From contig JAQGDQ010001181.1 in the NCBI GenBank assembly GCA_030141605.1, forward strand, positions 1 to 57,119: 57,119 nt of DNA, read 5' to 3'. Below, piece by piece: positions 1 through 9,763 of the stretch (the stretch's first letter is position 1; each line of letters opens with the position of its first letter). This stretch comes from Tubiluchus corallicola. Its lineage: Eukaryota > Priapulida > Priapulimorpha > Priapulimorphida > Tubiluchidae. Made by a program: the position numbers and the translations under genes. Under the pieces are notes generated by a model. The model made no database searches and was not told where the DNA came from. It worked only from the letters and a program-made list of their open reading frames with translations.

Positions 1-650
1 TGTGATCCGTAATGTGCAATGTGTGATCCGTAATGTGTGATGTGTGATCCGTAATGCGTGATGTGTGATCTGTAATGCGTGATGTGTGATCCATAATGCG
101 TGATCTGTGATCCGTAATGCGTGATGTGTGACGTAATGCGTGATCTGTGATCCGTAATGTGTGATGTGTGATCCGTAATGCGTGATGTGTGATCCGTAAT
201 GTCCGATGTGTGATCCGTAATGTGTGATGTGTGATCTGTAATGCGTGATCTGTGATCCGTAATGCGTGATGTGTGATCCGTAATGCGTGATCTGTGATCC
301 GTAATGTGTGATGCGTGATCTGCTGTGATCCGTAATGTGTGATGTGTGATCTGTGATCCATAATCTGTGATCAGTATTGCGTGATCTGTGATCCGTATGT
401 GTGATGTGTGATCTGTGATTTGTAATGTGTGATCTGTGATCCGTAATGCGTGATCTGTGACCCGTAATGTGTGATGTGTGATCCGTAATGTGCAATGTGT
501 GATCCGTAATGTGTGATGTGTGATCTGTAATGCGTGATGTGTGATCTGTAATGCGTGATGTGTGATCCGTAATGCGTGATCTGTGATCCGTAATGTGTGA
601 TGTGTGATCCGCAATGCGTGATCTGTGATCCATAATGCATGATGCACATA
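1..650. repeat. 21-bp minisatellite, array I
   Basis: About 30 degenerate copies of a 21-bp unit of the type TGTGATCCGTAATGCGTGATG, varying C/T at a few positions. The array may continue beyond base 1. Open frames across it are low-complexity translations, not genes. The 651-1020 stretch after it looks unique and shows nothing recognisable. Confidence 0.5.
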
Positions 651-1021
651 TGCAGCAGTAACTTATTATTGTCCTATTGCAAAAATTCAAAAGAAACCAC
701 ACAGATTTTGGGTGCAGGGGAGAGATTAATATGGCAGGTATCACCATTTAGTGAAAAAACCGGAGTCAGATGAACAACACATAACTACCTGCTTCTTCCT
801 GCTCTCAAAAATCCAAACAGAAAAAATATCATTGTTTGTAGGTCCCAAAGTGACCAAAACTCGCCTAACTAGAATTTTCAGAAAGCTAAACAACGAAAAT
901 GGTCACCGGAAACGCGAGAATAATCACCTAGGCAACGGTGGTTTCTGCATATTGCTCCGTGATGCGTATACAGACGATAGCGATCACGTTCAAATGAACG
1001 CGGACCACGCACCACCTTTAC

Positions 1022-1560
1022 GGATTACGCATTACATACACATGGAAACACTTCTACATGTTTAAATGCAAACTGTAGTATCTGTAGTATACGCATTACG
1101 GACCACGCATCACGCATTACGGAGTACATACACATGGAAACACTTCAACATGTTTAAATGCAAACTGTAATATACGCATTACGGACCACGCATCACGCAT
1201 TACGTACACATGGAAACACTTCTACATGTTTAAATACAAACTGTAGTATACGCATTATGGATCGCGCATCATGCATTACGCATATTACATACACATGGAA
1301 ACACTTCTACATATTTAAATGCAAACTGTAGCATACGCATTACGGGCCGCGCATCACACATTACGGATTACGCATTACGTACACATGGAAACACTTCTAC
1401 ATGTTTAAATGCAAACTGTAGTATACGCATTATGGACCGCGCATCACGCATTACGGATTACGCATTACATACACATGGAAACACTTCTACATGTTTAAAT
1501 GCAAACTGTAGTATATGCATTACGGACCACGCATCACGCATTACGGATCACACATTACAT
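1022..1560. repeat. 76-92-bp tandem array containing the reverse complement of array I
   Basis: Six copies anchored on CATGGAAACACTTCTACATG at about 1041, 1133, 1209, 1294, 1384 and 1474. Each unit also carries a segment such as CATCACGCATTACGGATTAC, which is the reverse complement of the 21-bp unit of the first array. The array runs directly into a truncated family A copy at about 1560. Confidence 0.5.
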
Positions 1561-1690
1561 TTGAATTTGCACGTTTTATACAGTGCTAGGGCCGATGCAA
1601 GGCATTCATACAAAAAGCTAGTATGTAGATGGTATAAAATTTGGAGAAGAATTTTTTAAGCTTTATGTAAGTGGAGGGTTTTCTTGTACT
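1560..1690 (-). repeat. Family A dispersed repeat, truncated copy (A6)
   Basis: The segment from ACGTTTTATACAGTGC to GGGTTTTCTTGT matches the reverse complement of the first ~130 bp of the family A copies at 25336 and 28798. It is cut off at the tandem-array junction. Bases 1690-2531 are AT-rich intronic or intergenic sequence with nothing recognised. Confidence 0.5.
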
Positions 1691-2531
1691 TTAATTTATG
1701 AAACCACTGTTAATGACAAGTACCACTAGCAGTGCTGCTAACAGCAGCAGAAATCATGTCACTGAAAAGAACTTTTACTAACATTTAAAAATCAACCACT
1801 GTTGATTTTCTTTGAAGTAAACCTCGCAAACAATAAGTATTTATTATCTATTAGCAAGTTTTAGAAAATCTCTGACTTTCTTACATATAAATGCCAATGG
1901 CAATTATCATACGCATATATGAAATTTTGATATAAGAACTCATCGTAGTAATTCGTAAATTAAGATTAATTTATTAGCTAACAGTTAGTTAAACAAGTAA
2001 TTATATTGTTAACAAAGTTTAAACTCGGCATTTAGTGTTATACGGTACTGTTTATCTGTCTATATTTTACATGCTAGCTTTTTTTAGTTTTATTATTATC
2101 ACGTTCAGTACAATATAATGACATTAAGCACACAGTGACATCAAAATTATTACATCATACTGTATTAAATTGTTATGTTTCATACAATATCGATGTCATA
2201 AAATAATAATTGTACTGCAGTGGGCCAGAGAAGCAAAGGCTTGTATAAGCCCACTGTCATGTGAACCCGATAAAAAAGAATGGATGAGTGAACAAAAAAA
2301 AGAACTGGGAGAAAAGTTAGATCAAGGTTAACAACTATTTGTGCTACGGTGACATTTTCAAATATTAGTTATACTTTCACGTGTTGCTACACTAAATTAA
2401 CAGCATCTTTATAATAAATTTACATTCTAAAAGTTACACCAGCCACTATGAATCACGAACATTGCTCAATACAAAATGGCTGCCAAAATTATGAAGTTTA
2501 ACAACAACAAAAATTAAACCAGAATATTTAC

Positions 2532-2657
2532 CGGGCAAATATTGCACTTCGGGTTCGGATATTCTCGTGTTATTCGGCATGGTTTTCTTAAGCTTCTGTA
2601 CTTCCGTGGGATGGTTAAAACGAAAATAACTTCCGCTGCCTAGGCAAACCATAGACC
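2532..2657 (-). CDS. PHLDB1/2: PHLDB/LL5 coding exon 4 (end of FHA domain)
   Basis: 126 bases: two bases, 41 codons, one base (phase 1). The acceptor CATTTTCAG is strong and the donor is GTAAAT. With the last base of exon 3 it gives Q-G-S-M-V-CLGSGSYFRFNHPTEV, matching the family's C-L-G-x-S-x-(F/Y)-x-R-F-N-H-P-x-E signature, then a basic KLKK segment and a tail ending VQYLPG. This completes the FHA domain. No further exon of this gene was recognised between 1 and 2531. Confidence 0.5.
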
Positions 2658-2844
2658 CTGAAAATGAGACAACATTGAGAAACACAATAGGTGAGAAAAA
2701 AACCCAATTGAAACAAATTTTTGAATCTGACTAATTTAGAAACAAACATGGAGCCGAAAAAGGAAACACGAATGGCTTGTGTAAACATTTTAAAAATTGT
2801 GTTCAATGCTTGAACATGGTTCAACAATGTTCAATAATGGTTCA

Positions 2845-4205
2845 ACAATGTACTGAAAGCGTCATTCGTGAAAAAATGTTCAACTGATAGCCACAGTACA
2901 AAGTTATGGCGTAGTTATCAAACGTGTGCCACTTTTGTAACACAACAGACAAAAAACGTGGCAAGAGAGGTAGACGATCTGAAGACATTTCTTTGTTTAG
3001 CACATCATTTTTGCTCTGGGGATTTGAGAAATACTCTTTTATTTCCACTAAACATAAAACACGGTCTGTGCCTCCAATGCCGGAACTTTGTTGATTCGAA
3101 TAACAAATGCAAAAAACCCAACTTGAATCAAATACCAACGCAACATGAATTTCGGATTAAGCACGCCGATGCAGCAACGCATACATGAATTTTTTCTACT
3201 TCAAAATGTATTCGAAATTATTCTAGTGAACTTCCGAACCCGTTCTTTTGAAGTTCCCGCGTTCAAACTAAACAGTTTCAGCACGCAGTGTGAACGGAGC
3301 TTTAGGGCATAATTCTGACAAGTGAAAACATTCCAGTGAGGCTGTCGGAACTAGATCTATCCCGGAGCGCGCTCGTAAAGATTCCGCATTACACAAGAAA
3401 TGCTTTTTCTCCTTCTCCAGGGTCCAGACACGTGTTTATTTCACTCATGTGTGGTTGTAGTATAGTCAAAGTTCAACTAACCTGCATGTGTATGCAATTT
3501 TCACGTGGCCTACCGTGCTCTCACAAGAGCTCTAGAGGATGCTGGAGTGGTCACTGCATTAAATTAGCCATGATGTGGCCTAGTGTAATTTCGCAACAGC
3601 TCTAGGGAATGCTTTAATGGTCACTGCATTCAACTAGCTTGTATGTGAATACAATTTTGACATGGCATAGTGTAATAGTGTACTTCCACAAAAGCTCTAG
3701 GGAATGCTTTAATGGTCACTGCATTCAACTAGCCTGCACGTGTATACAATTTTCACATGGCGTACTGTGCTTTCACAAGGGCTCTAGAGGATGCTTGAGT
3801 GGTCACTGCACTAAACCGACAAACCTCCTCCTACCCACATTCGAATACATCTTCTGTCAAGGAAAGAAACCGGATGTAGTAGGTAAACATCCACAATCAG
3901 TTCGGGAAAAGAAATCGCCCAAAACTAGTATCGAACTGAGTTGTTCAAAACGTTCATACGTACTACACAGAGTCTTTGTACTTCCTTATTAGAACCCTGT
4001 AACTAGAACTGCTGCACCAAAAAAATAAACTGTGCTGAACTGATAGGTATGATCATATCCTAAGATGGGCTACCTCTCGTGCAACGTTTTTTGTCCATTG
4101 TGTTACACAAATGGCACACATTTGATAACAGAACCACAACATTTTATTCTGGTTATCAGTTGAACATTTTTTCAAGAAAGACATTTTTAGTCCACTCATA
4201 TCTCG
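2845..4205. mobile_element. Element with long terminal inverted repeats, in PHLDB intron 3
   Basis: Bases about 2850-2995 and 4068-4205 are imperfect inverted copies of each other (~140 bp each), sharing for example GAAAAAATGTTCAACTGATAG, TGGCACACGTTTGATAAC and the ACGTTTTTTGTC region. The ~1.07 kb interior has no transposase frame and contains a four-copy array. It is probably a non-autonomous DNA element of fold-back type; the superfamily is unknown. Confidence 0.5.
3475..3812. repeat. Four-copy tandem array, units about 67-94 bp
   Basis: Copies start near 3475, 3564, 3631 and 3725. Each ends with a GCTCTAG(A/G)G(G/A)ATGCT segment followed by TGGTCACTGCA. It lies inside the inverted-repeat element at 2845-4205. 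Confidence 0.5.
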
Positions 4206-4568
4206 GCTTGCCGGACCTCGCTTTTACGGATATCGGAAGAATCGGACTAAATCGAGACCGTTAAAAGTCCCGCATACTACGGACACAGTCCGTTGTTTCA
4301 CGAGCTGACCGCTAGTTGGCGAGCCATCACTTTGTTTCCATCACTACATCGGTGCAACTAAGCAACGTCTAACGACGTGTGTAGCTTGTATATAAGGAGC
4401 GGCCCATATTAGACGTTTTGAGACAATTAGACAATAGATTCTACATTAGTGTGAATCTAATACACGGCACCTACTGTATTAGCTTAGTATCGGTAAATAC
4501 GGACAATCGGCAAATTCAGACCGATGTCTCCCCGCTTTTGTGTGGCAAACCGAGATATGAGTGTACAT
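4193..4568. mobile_element. pogo/Tigger-like MITE
   Basis: The ends are inverted: ACTCATATCTCGGCTTGCC on the left, and reverse-complemented ACTCATATCTCGGTTTGCC on the right near 4541-4566. CTCGG-TT-CGGA strings followed by CGCTTTTACGGA are typical of Tigger/pogo-like termini in animals. There is no coding capacity. It sits in PHLDB intron 3, 5' of exon 3 in plus coordinates. Family assignment is tentative. Confidence 0.5.
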
Positions 4569-4708
4569 TGTTGAACTATGGCAGTCACCCATCCACTTAC
4601 TGACGAGGCCCACTTTACTTAACTTTGGTCGTATTGTGACCATTCAGTCAATTCTTAACACCTTTATTGTGTTAAAACTTGTGCATTTTTCTCAATAATA
4701 AAGTTCAC

Positions 4709-4891
4709 CTTGCATAAGTCGGGTCGGTTTGCACACGTGCAATCCATCGATGCTACACAACGCTGCAACCGGATGAAAATATATCACATCGCTCTCGTTT
4801 GTGAGGAAACAGTGACCCTTCTGCACTCTGGTCCCCTCTACCTGTATATCGGGTGGATTATCAGCATCGGCAGCACCAAGAACAGTCTTAC
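4709..4891 (-). CDS. PHLDB1/2: PHLDB/LL5 coding exon 3 (core of FHA domain)
   Basis: 183 bases: two bases completing a Gly codon, 60 codons, then one base. The acceptor is a pyrimidine tract ending CCCAACAG; the donor is GTGAAC, a weaker match to consensus. The product starts KTVLGAADADNPPDI and includes RVQKGHCFLT, CSIDGLHVCKP and TRLMQ. In PHLDB proteins this corresponds to the G-(R/K)-T-x-(I/L)-G loop, the phospho-binding H-C region and the I-D-G-L...P-T-R-L-(S/T/M)-Q-G strand. The canonical FHA serine of S-x-x-H is not obvious: the segment here reads VQKGHC, as in the family's divergent FHA domains. The exon is more GC-rich than its surroundings. Confidence 0.5.
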
Positions 4892-5066
4892 CTGTTGGGA
4901 AAGAAAACAAAACTGGATAAAATTACATGTACATCTAATACAATAACCCCTTCCTTGTCAAATATCAAATACCGTTTCTCTTTCTGTTATGACTTTACTG
5001 ACAGTTTTATTTTACTCTTAAATACAACACACATAAATAAACAATCTTTTTGAGAAAAAGCAGATA

Positions 5067-5453
5067 TACAGGGCTGTCTAGAAAAAAAGTTCCCCAAAAT
5101 TCACTCAAGCCTTTCATCCCGATGAAGGCATTTGTAAAAGAGACACATATCGTCGTGTAGGCAACTTTCTCCTCTTTCCAAACAGCTATAAATCTTCCTC
5201 CAAGACCCAGCAAGTTTTGTAACGGTGTTCCCAGAGAAATGATGGGTGAAAAATCTCCAAAAATGACCGCAATGCTGTCCACAGAAAACATTCTAGTAGT
5301 ACTTGGTCTTGGAGAGAAATTTACGGCTCTTTGGGAGGAGAAACCAAGATACACGACGATGAGGGGGTCTTCCACGAGCGTCTCTACCAGGATGAAGGGC
5401 TATGAATTCGTTGGAAGAACGTTTCTTTTGGACCAGCCTGTACATTCACAACC
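5067..5453. mobile_element. 387-bp fold-back MITE, mariner-like ends
   Basis: The two halves are imperfect inverted copies. The left starts TACAGGGCTGTCTAGAAAAA and the right, reverse-complemented, starts TACAGGCTGGTCCAAAAGAA; both continue with CTTCATC(C)(C/T)GG/GATGA and later (C/T)CTCCAAGACC. TACAGG(G)NTGTCC is the usual start of mariner-type elements, with TA as possible target duplication. It lies in PHLDB intron 2. Confidence 0.5.
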
Positions 5454-5567
5454 TTAAAGTCGCACCCTACAAATATTTTGGTGTCTTTTCACATAAGCCA
5501 GATACATTCAACAAGAGGGACCTATTCCGGGAGTGTTCATGACGCAACCAGAACCACGCTTATTATC

Positions 5568-5798
5568 ATGAACCACTGAACCAGCAGCAGTGTCTCAGCC
5601 ACGTCCAGGTGCAAAATACGCAATCCCGCAATGAGAAAAGAGCCACGAACCACTGAACCAGCAGCAGTGTCTCAGCCACGTCCAGGTGCAAAATACGCAA
5701 TCCCGCAATGAGGAAAGAGCCATGAACCACTGAACCAGAAGCAGTGTCTCAGCCACGTCCAGGTGCAAAATACGCAATCCCGCAATGAGGAAAGAGCC
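5568..5798. repeat. Three tandem 77-bp units
   Basis: Copies start at 5568, 5645 and 5722 and are nearly identical (ACTGAACCAGCAGCAGTGTC ... CAATCCCGCAATGAG). Open frames through it are repeats of the same translation. Bases 5799-6474 hold nothing recognised. Confidence 0.5.
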
Positions 5799-6474
5799 AT
5801 GTTCAGTATGCCGAATGAAACAACCCATAGCGAGCATGCAACACGGCAGCTGCACGCACGTGTCCACTCGACCATGAACCCTGCTCCAAACTAGCTCTAG
5901 TTTCAAGCTCGTTAAAACCACCACCACGCTTCGTTCAATTTCAGCTAAACCACTCTACTCGAACTGAAACGAACCCCCTTTTACGAGAGCCGTTAATAGC
6001 AAGTTACGACCACAATTTCAATTTTGAAATTACCAAACTCTGCCTTGTCTTCTCTGAACAGCAACATTTGCAATTTATTAAACTCTCACGCCTAATTAAC
6101 TCATCCCAGAGAAGATATTCATCCCAACATTACCAGAATGAAGCCAATGCTAAACAGACATTCCCAAGCCAGTAATATTCAGCAGAGTAATTTATAAAGT
6201 GGACAGATTATTCAGCATCATGCAGCGAACTCGTGATCAAAGAGCATGTTTACAAACCATTAGAGCTCTGCACGCCGTGCCACTATTACGTCCCGTCGCC
6301 TCTGAATAATTCTCATATTAATTATATAAGGGTATAATATGAATCCGGCCTGGACTGAATTCGTGTAGAAGCCCTACTGTTCTCTATTGTGCCAAGATAT
6401 ACAACATACGATAAACCTTTTCACAGTTTCAGCGATTGATCGCGAAAAGGTCATAGGTTACGTGTGTCATAGGA

Positions 6475-6565
6475 AAGGCTTGAGTGAATTTTGGGGAATT
6501 TTTTTCTGGACAGCCCTGTATATCTAGTTTTCTGCTTTTTCTGAGAAAGATTGTTTATTTATGTA
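6475..6565. repeat. Inverted partner of the 5023-5111 MITE end and flank
   Basis: The reverse complement of this segment repeats both the MITE terminus at 5067-5111 (TACAGGGCTGTC...CACTCAAGCC) and about 40 bp of sequence outside it (AAACAATC(T)TTNTGAGAAAAAGCAGA). The similarity therefore extends beyond the putative transposon end. Bases 6566-7225 are AT-rich with no recognised feature. Confidence 0.5.
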
Positions 6566-7224
6566 CACTTGACATTTGTGTACACTTGACAACACCTCAC
6601 AGCCTATGCTATTGTAACAGTAACAGTTTTAACAGTTAACTAGAACCTTACCTAGTTCATTTTTCTTGTTCCTAAGCAAGATCCTGCTAGTAAATCACTC
6701 TACACACAGACTAATGCATAATTAAGTAAAGTCTATGAAAACAACTGAAGTTACTGAATTGATGCATCAGACGACTTTGCCTTACCCATGTCACGTGACG
6801 GTTGTACCACAAGACGCGTTGCTGTGGTACACTTAACCTTTGACCTACAGCAACTGGGCATGCGCACAATGAAACAGTGAAAAGGCTAATAAACCCTTCA
6901 ATCCTGGCAGCTCAACTTCTGCATCGAATTCACCCAACCCCCAACCCCCCCATTCAAGTACAAAACAGATTCACTTACGCTAGGGAACAGGAAAGCGTAC
7001 GAGGGTAGGATCACTCCTGTAATTTTGCTCGCCATTAATGCGAAGCTACCAGACACTCGCCAAGTCGCTCGGCGTATACTTTGTATACAAAAATTTTTGG
7101 ATACTTATGTATGTTCGTTAGTACCCCTGTAGTACCTTGAAAGTAATTTTAACCAGTGTGAAATTTAATTTAGAATTTGTTTAAATCATTTAATTTAAAG
7201 TTTATCTTCGGAATGAAAAACAAT

Positions 7225-7800
7225 CTTCATAAATAAAGTTTAAAAAATTTGTCCTGAAATTTTGTGTCACAAGTTGTGTTATTGCATACAGGGCTTGCGT
7301 TAGCAGTAACGCTGTACAAAACTACTAAACTTAGACTCCCACGATGACCGCAGGTGCTGCCATTTTAACGGTTGGTCGTTTGAAACAAGTTTAGATAACA
7401 TTGCGTAAAGTATGAAAAAATTATCACACTAGAGTTATTACCTCACTCTTCACTAAGTTAAGCAAAAGTTTAAATTACTTTATATTGTCAATAAGATCAA
7501 TAACATGTTTTTTGGTGAATCAGTGGTGCACACTGAGATGGCGATGCAGTGATGTTCGTGAATCAGTGGTGCACACTGGGATGGTGATACAGTGATGTTG
7601 GTGAATCAGTGGTGCACACTGGGATGGCGATGCAGTGACATTTTACCAGGTGGCGTGAATATTTCGAATTATTAAGAATTTTCTTTTCCAGTTGCGCAAG
7701 TCTTTCAAACAGGTAAGCGCAATGTAAGTAAGATAGCTTTGTGTGCGGACTTCTGTGGAAGATTCCTGAAAATTCCTTTTTCTTCCCCTTAAAATATTTT
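7225..7800 (+). repeat. Family A dispersed repeat, copy A4
   Basis: Shares GGGCTTGCGTTAGCAGTAACGC, the CGTTTGAAACAAGTTTAGAT segment, TATTGTCAATAAGAT, GGTGAATCAGTGGTGCACAC and TCTTTCAAACAGGTAAGCG with the other copies. It belongs to the same subfamily as the copy at 27420-28355, which has the same extra 5' segment. It lies in PHLDB intron 2. Confidence 0.5.
7515..7640. repeat. Three 43-bp tandem units inside family A4
   Basis: GTGAATCAGTGGTGCACACT recurs at 7515, 7558 and 7601. Other family A copies have a single unit here, so this is a local expansion. Confidence 0.5.
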
Positions 7801-7885
7801 TGCCAAAACGCTAAAGCCACGCGGTGTTATTATGTTAATAAGAAATCCTTTATTAAAGGAAAAGAACACGTCCTTTCTAAGAAAT

Positions 7886-8248
7886 GATGATAATGATGAT
7901 GATGATGATGATGATGATAGTTTGTTAATTTGTTAATTTTGTAGACAGTGACACGGTGACTCTAAACACTTTCTTGTCGAATTTCGTACAAAAAATTTGG
8001 CTCCATCTATTGGCAATTAATGTGAAAATCATGATATTAATGTAGCAATTAATGTGACAATTAATGTGGCAATTAATTGCCATAATCATGGCAATTAATG
8101 TGAAAAGAAATGATAATAATGATGATGATGATAGTTTGTTAATTTGTTAATTTTGTAGACACTGACATGGTCACTCTAAACACTTTCTTGTCGAATTTCG
8201 TACAAAAAATGTGGCTCCATCTACTGGCAATGAATGTGAAAATCATAC
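7886..8248. repeat. Duplicated ~140-bp intron segment next to the exon 2 donor
   Basis: Bases about 7890-8033 and 8104-8247 are direct copies offset by 214 bp. Both have a (GAT)n run followed by TTTGTTAATTTGTTAATTTT and CTAAACACTTTCTTGTCGAA. Short AATTAATGTG repeats lie between. The second copy stops at the exon 2 splice donor. Confidence 0.5.
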
Positions 8249-8369
8249 CTTCGTGCAGCGGCAATACAGTTATGTTAGTCGAAAGTCTGCCTCCTCCTAA
8301 ACTGACAAGATGAGGTCCATCGGAATGAACTTTCAGAGCAGCTCCCACTTTTGTTACTGCCAAGTTATT
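8249..8369 (-). CDS. PHLDB1/2: PHLDB/LL5 coding exon 2 (start of FHA domain)
   Basis: 121 bases: 40 codons plus one base (phase 1). The acceptor is a T-rich tract ending ACTAG, the donor GTATGA. The product runs NNLAVTKVGAALKVHSDGPH, then LVSLGGGRLS, then TNITVLPLHE. The motif HLVSLGGGRLS followed by an I-x-L-P-L-x-E segment is the characteristic first strand region of the PHLDB FHA domain (vertebrate members have HLVSLGSGRLS here). The intron next to the donor contains a 140-bp segment that is duplicated 214 bp away. Confidence 0.5.
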
Positions 8370-8494
8370 CTAGTAAAAAATCAATAATAAAACACGTATC
8401 AGCTAGTTTATCACAATCCCACATATAAGAAGGAAGTAACCATGAACACAAGAAAATTCTCAAAGCAAAAAATGTCTGGAGCTGCAGAAGAGCA

Positions 8495-8586
8495 AGGACG
8501 CAGTGGCGGCATGGTGATGGTTGTGTACAGTGGCAGTTGCCAAGCAACAGGTTCTGGGTTCGAATCCCATTCACGCCAACGTTTTT
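8495..8586 (+). repeat. tRNA-related sequence (pseudo-tRNA or SINE head)
   Basis: CTGGGTTCGAATCCCATTCA is an excellent RNA polymerase III B box in a T-arm context, followed by CACGCCA. A 5' GGCGGCA could pair in part with it. The D-arm and anticodon arm are not canonical, so this is not an intact tRNA gene. Bases 8587-9159 show nothing else. Confidence 0.5.
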
Positions 8587-9159
8587 ATAACTATCTACAA
8601 CGCGAATATTTTTGTAACTGTCTACGAACGGGAATTTTTGGCAGTCTTTCTAGGCCTGGTCAGAATTAACAGGGGTGTAATGGAGTCAACGGTAGAAAGG
8701 CAGCCTAATGAAGGACCACCAGTAGCCACTCTAGCCTTCCTTATGTGCCATAAAGTTTCGTAAATAGATATTATCTTTTTCTTCATCCCTGCCCCCGTTA
8801 GGGACGTTTCTTCTTCTTCTTCTGCTACTCCTTCTGCTACTTCTTCTTATGTTTAAGATGTATAGTTCATTCAGGTATCTAACAAGGCGTTTTCAAAGGC
8901 TTATAAAGTAGTCCAAACGATTAGTGTCTTATTCTCGCTTTCTACAAGCAATGCAACTTTACACGAACAAACTACACCTCACACCTCACAGGTGTGACCT
9001 TACCTTAAACTTTTCTTATCTGTTACATCAGGTACAAGGTGCTAAACAGCCTGATATAAACGCTCTTGAGATATCATATGGCACATAAGTCTTTTCGTCC
9101 TTCACAGAAATTGCATAAAATTAAACAGTTTTTCTTAAATTCAATGAGTGACCATCAAA

Positions 9160-9186
9160 TCATCGTTATCATCATCATCATCATAG

Positions 9187-9225
<39 letters not shown>
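9160..9225. repeat. (ATC)n microsatellite
   Basis: Near-perfect CAT/ATC trinucleotide run in PHLDB intron 1. Confidence 0.5.
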
Positions 9226-9437
9226 CGAGGGGCCTTTAAATAAAATCTGGTCTTACGAAAAATCTGTCTATTACACACATATGTTCGCAGTTAGTCACCA
9301 TGCAACTACTTGCTCAATGTTGCTTAACTTTCAACAGCCACCGTATCAAATCAACGGACCAGTTCAAGACCCAATAACGTAGCTGTGGCACAAAAGGAGG
9401 AACTAATACACAATACAGTTTAAACGAGCAATCATAC

Positions 9438-9539
9438 CTTTGAGGACACCAATCTAGCACGGTTATCGGTGCCGGTCCTGCCGCCATGCTGGTTGACATC
9501 GCCATTAGTAAGATTAGTTGCACTAGCAGTGGTGGCCAT
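9438..9539 (-). CDS. PHLDB1/2: PHLDB/LL5 coding exon 1 (start codon, 34 codons)
   Basis: The exon encodes 34 residues starting MATTASATNLTNGDV and ending RARLVSSK, followed by the donor GTATGA. The ATG context is strong (G at -3, G at +4). An in-frame TAG lies 24 bases upstream, so the reading frame cannot begin earlier in this exon. CACATGTAG just 2 bases before the ATG could be a splice acceptor, in which case a non-coding 5' exon lies further right. The leader is rich in Ala, Thr, Asn and Gly and looks disordered; it has no recognisable domain. Assignment to the gene rests on phase 0 continuity with exon 2 and on position. The leader itself is not conserved enough to recognise. Confidence 0.5.
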
Positions 9540-9763
9540 GCCTACATGTGAAGTATTAATCTATTCATGCTCAAGGACTCGTGCACATGCTGGAAACAAA
9601 CGGTTAGAACGGTAAGTTCACTTACAAACCACAAACAGTTGATGGTAAAATTAATATTAAAGACCAAAAACTAACAGTAGGTTATGCACATGCGCACAAG
9701 CAACAATTCCGTTTTCTGCAACAATGCTAGTTAAAATCAAAAACTACTCCTCTTCCTTCTTCT

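Larger units (their letters stand above)
2532..9539 (-). other. PHLDB1/2: PHLDB/LL5-family gene, 5' part (FHA domain), four coding exons
   Basis: Gene locus reading right to left. Coding exons are 9438-9539, 8249-8369, 4709-4891 and 2532-2657, with introns of 1068, 3357 and 2051 bp. Every intron starts GT and ends AG on the minus strand, and phases agree at each junction (0, 1, 1). The joined product is the N-terminus of a PHLDB1/PHLDB2 (LL5) protein: a short polar leader, then an FHA domain split over three exons with family signatures HLVSLGGGRLS, KGHC, CSIDGL, KPTRLMQG and FRFNHP in the right order and spacing. LL5 proteins bind phosphoinositides through a C-terminal PH domain and anchor microtubule plus-end and cortical adhesion complexes. 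That C-terminal part is not in the window; the exon after 2532 ends in phase 1 and must continue left of base 1 or in an unrecognised exon. No frameshift or stop is seen, so this looks like a functional gene. The introns carry many repeats. Confidence 0.5.
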
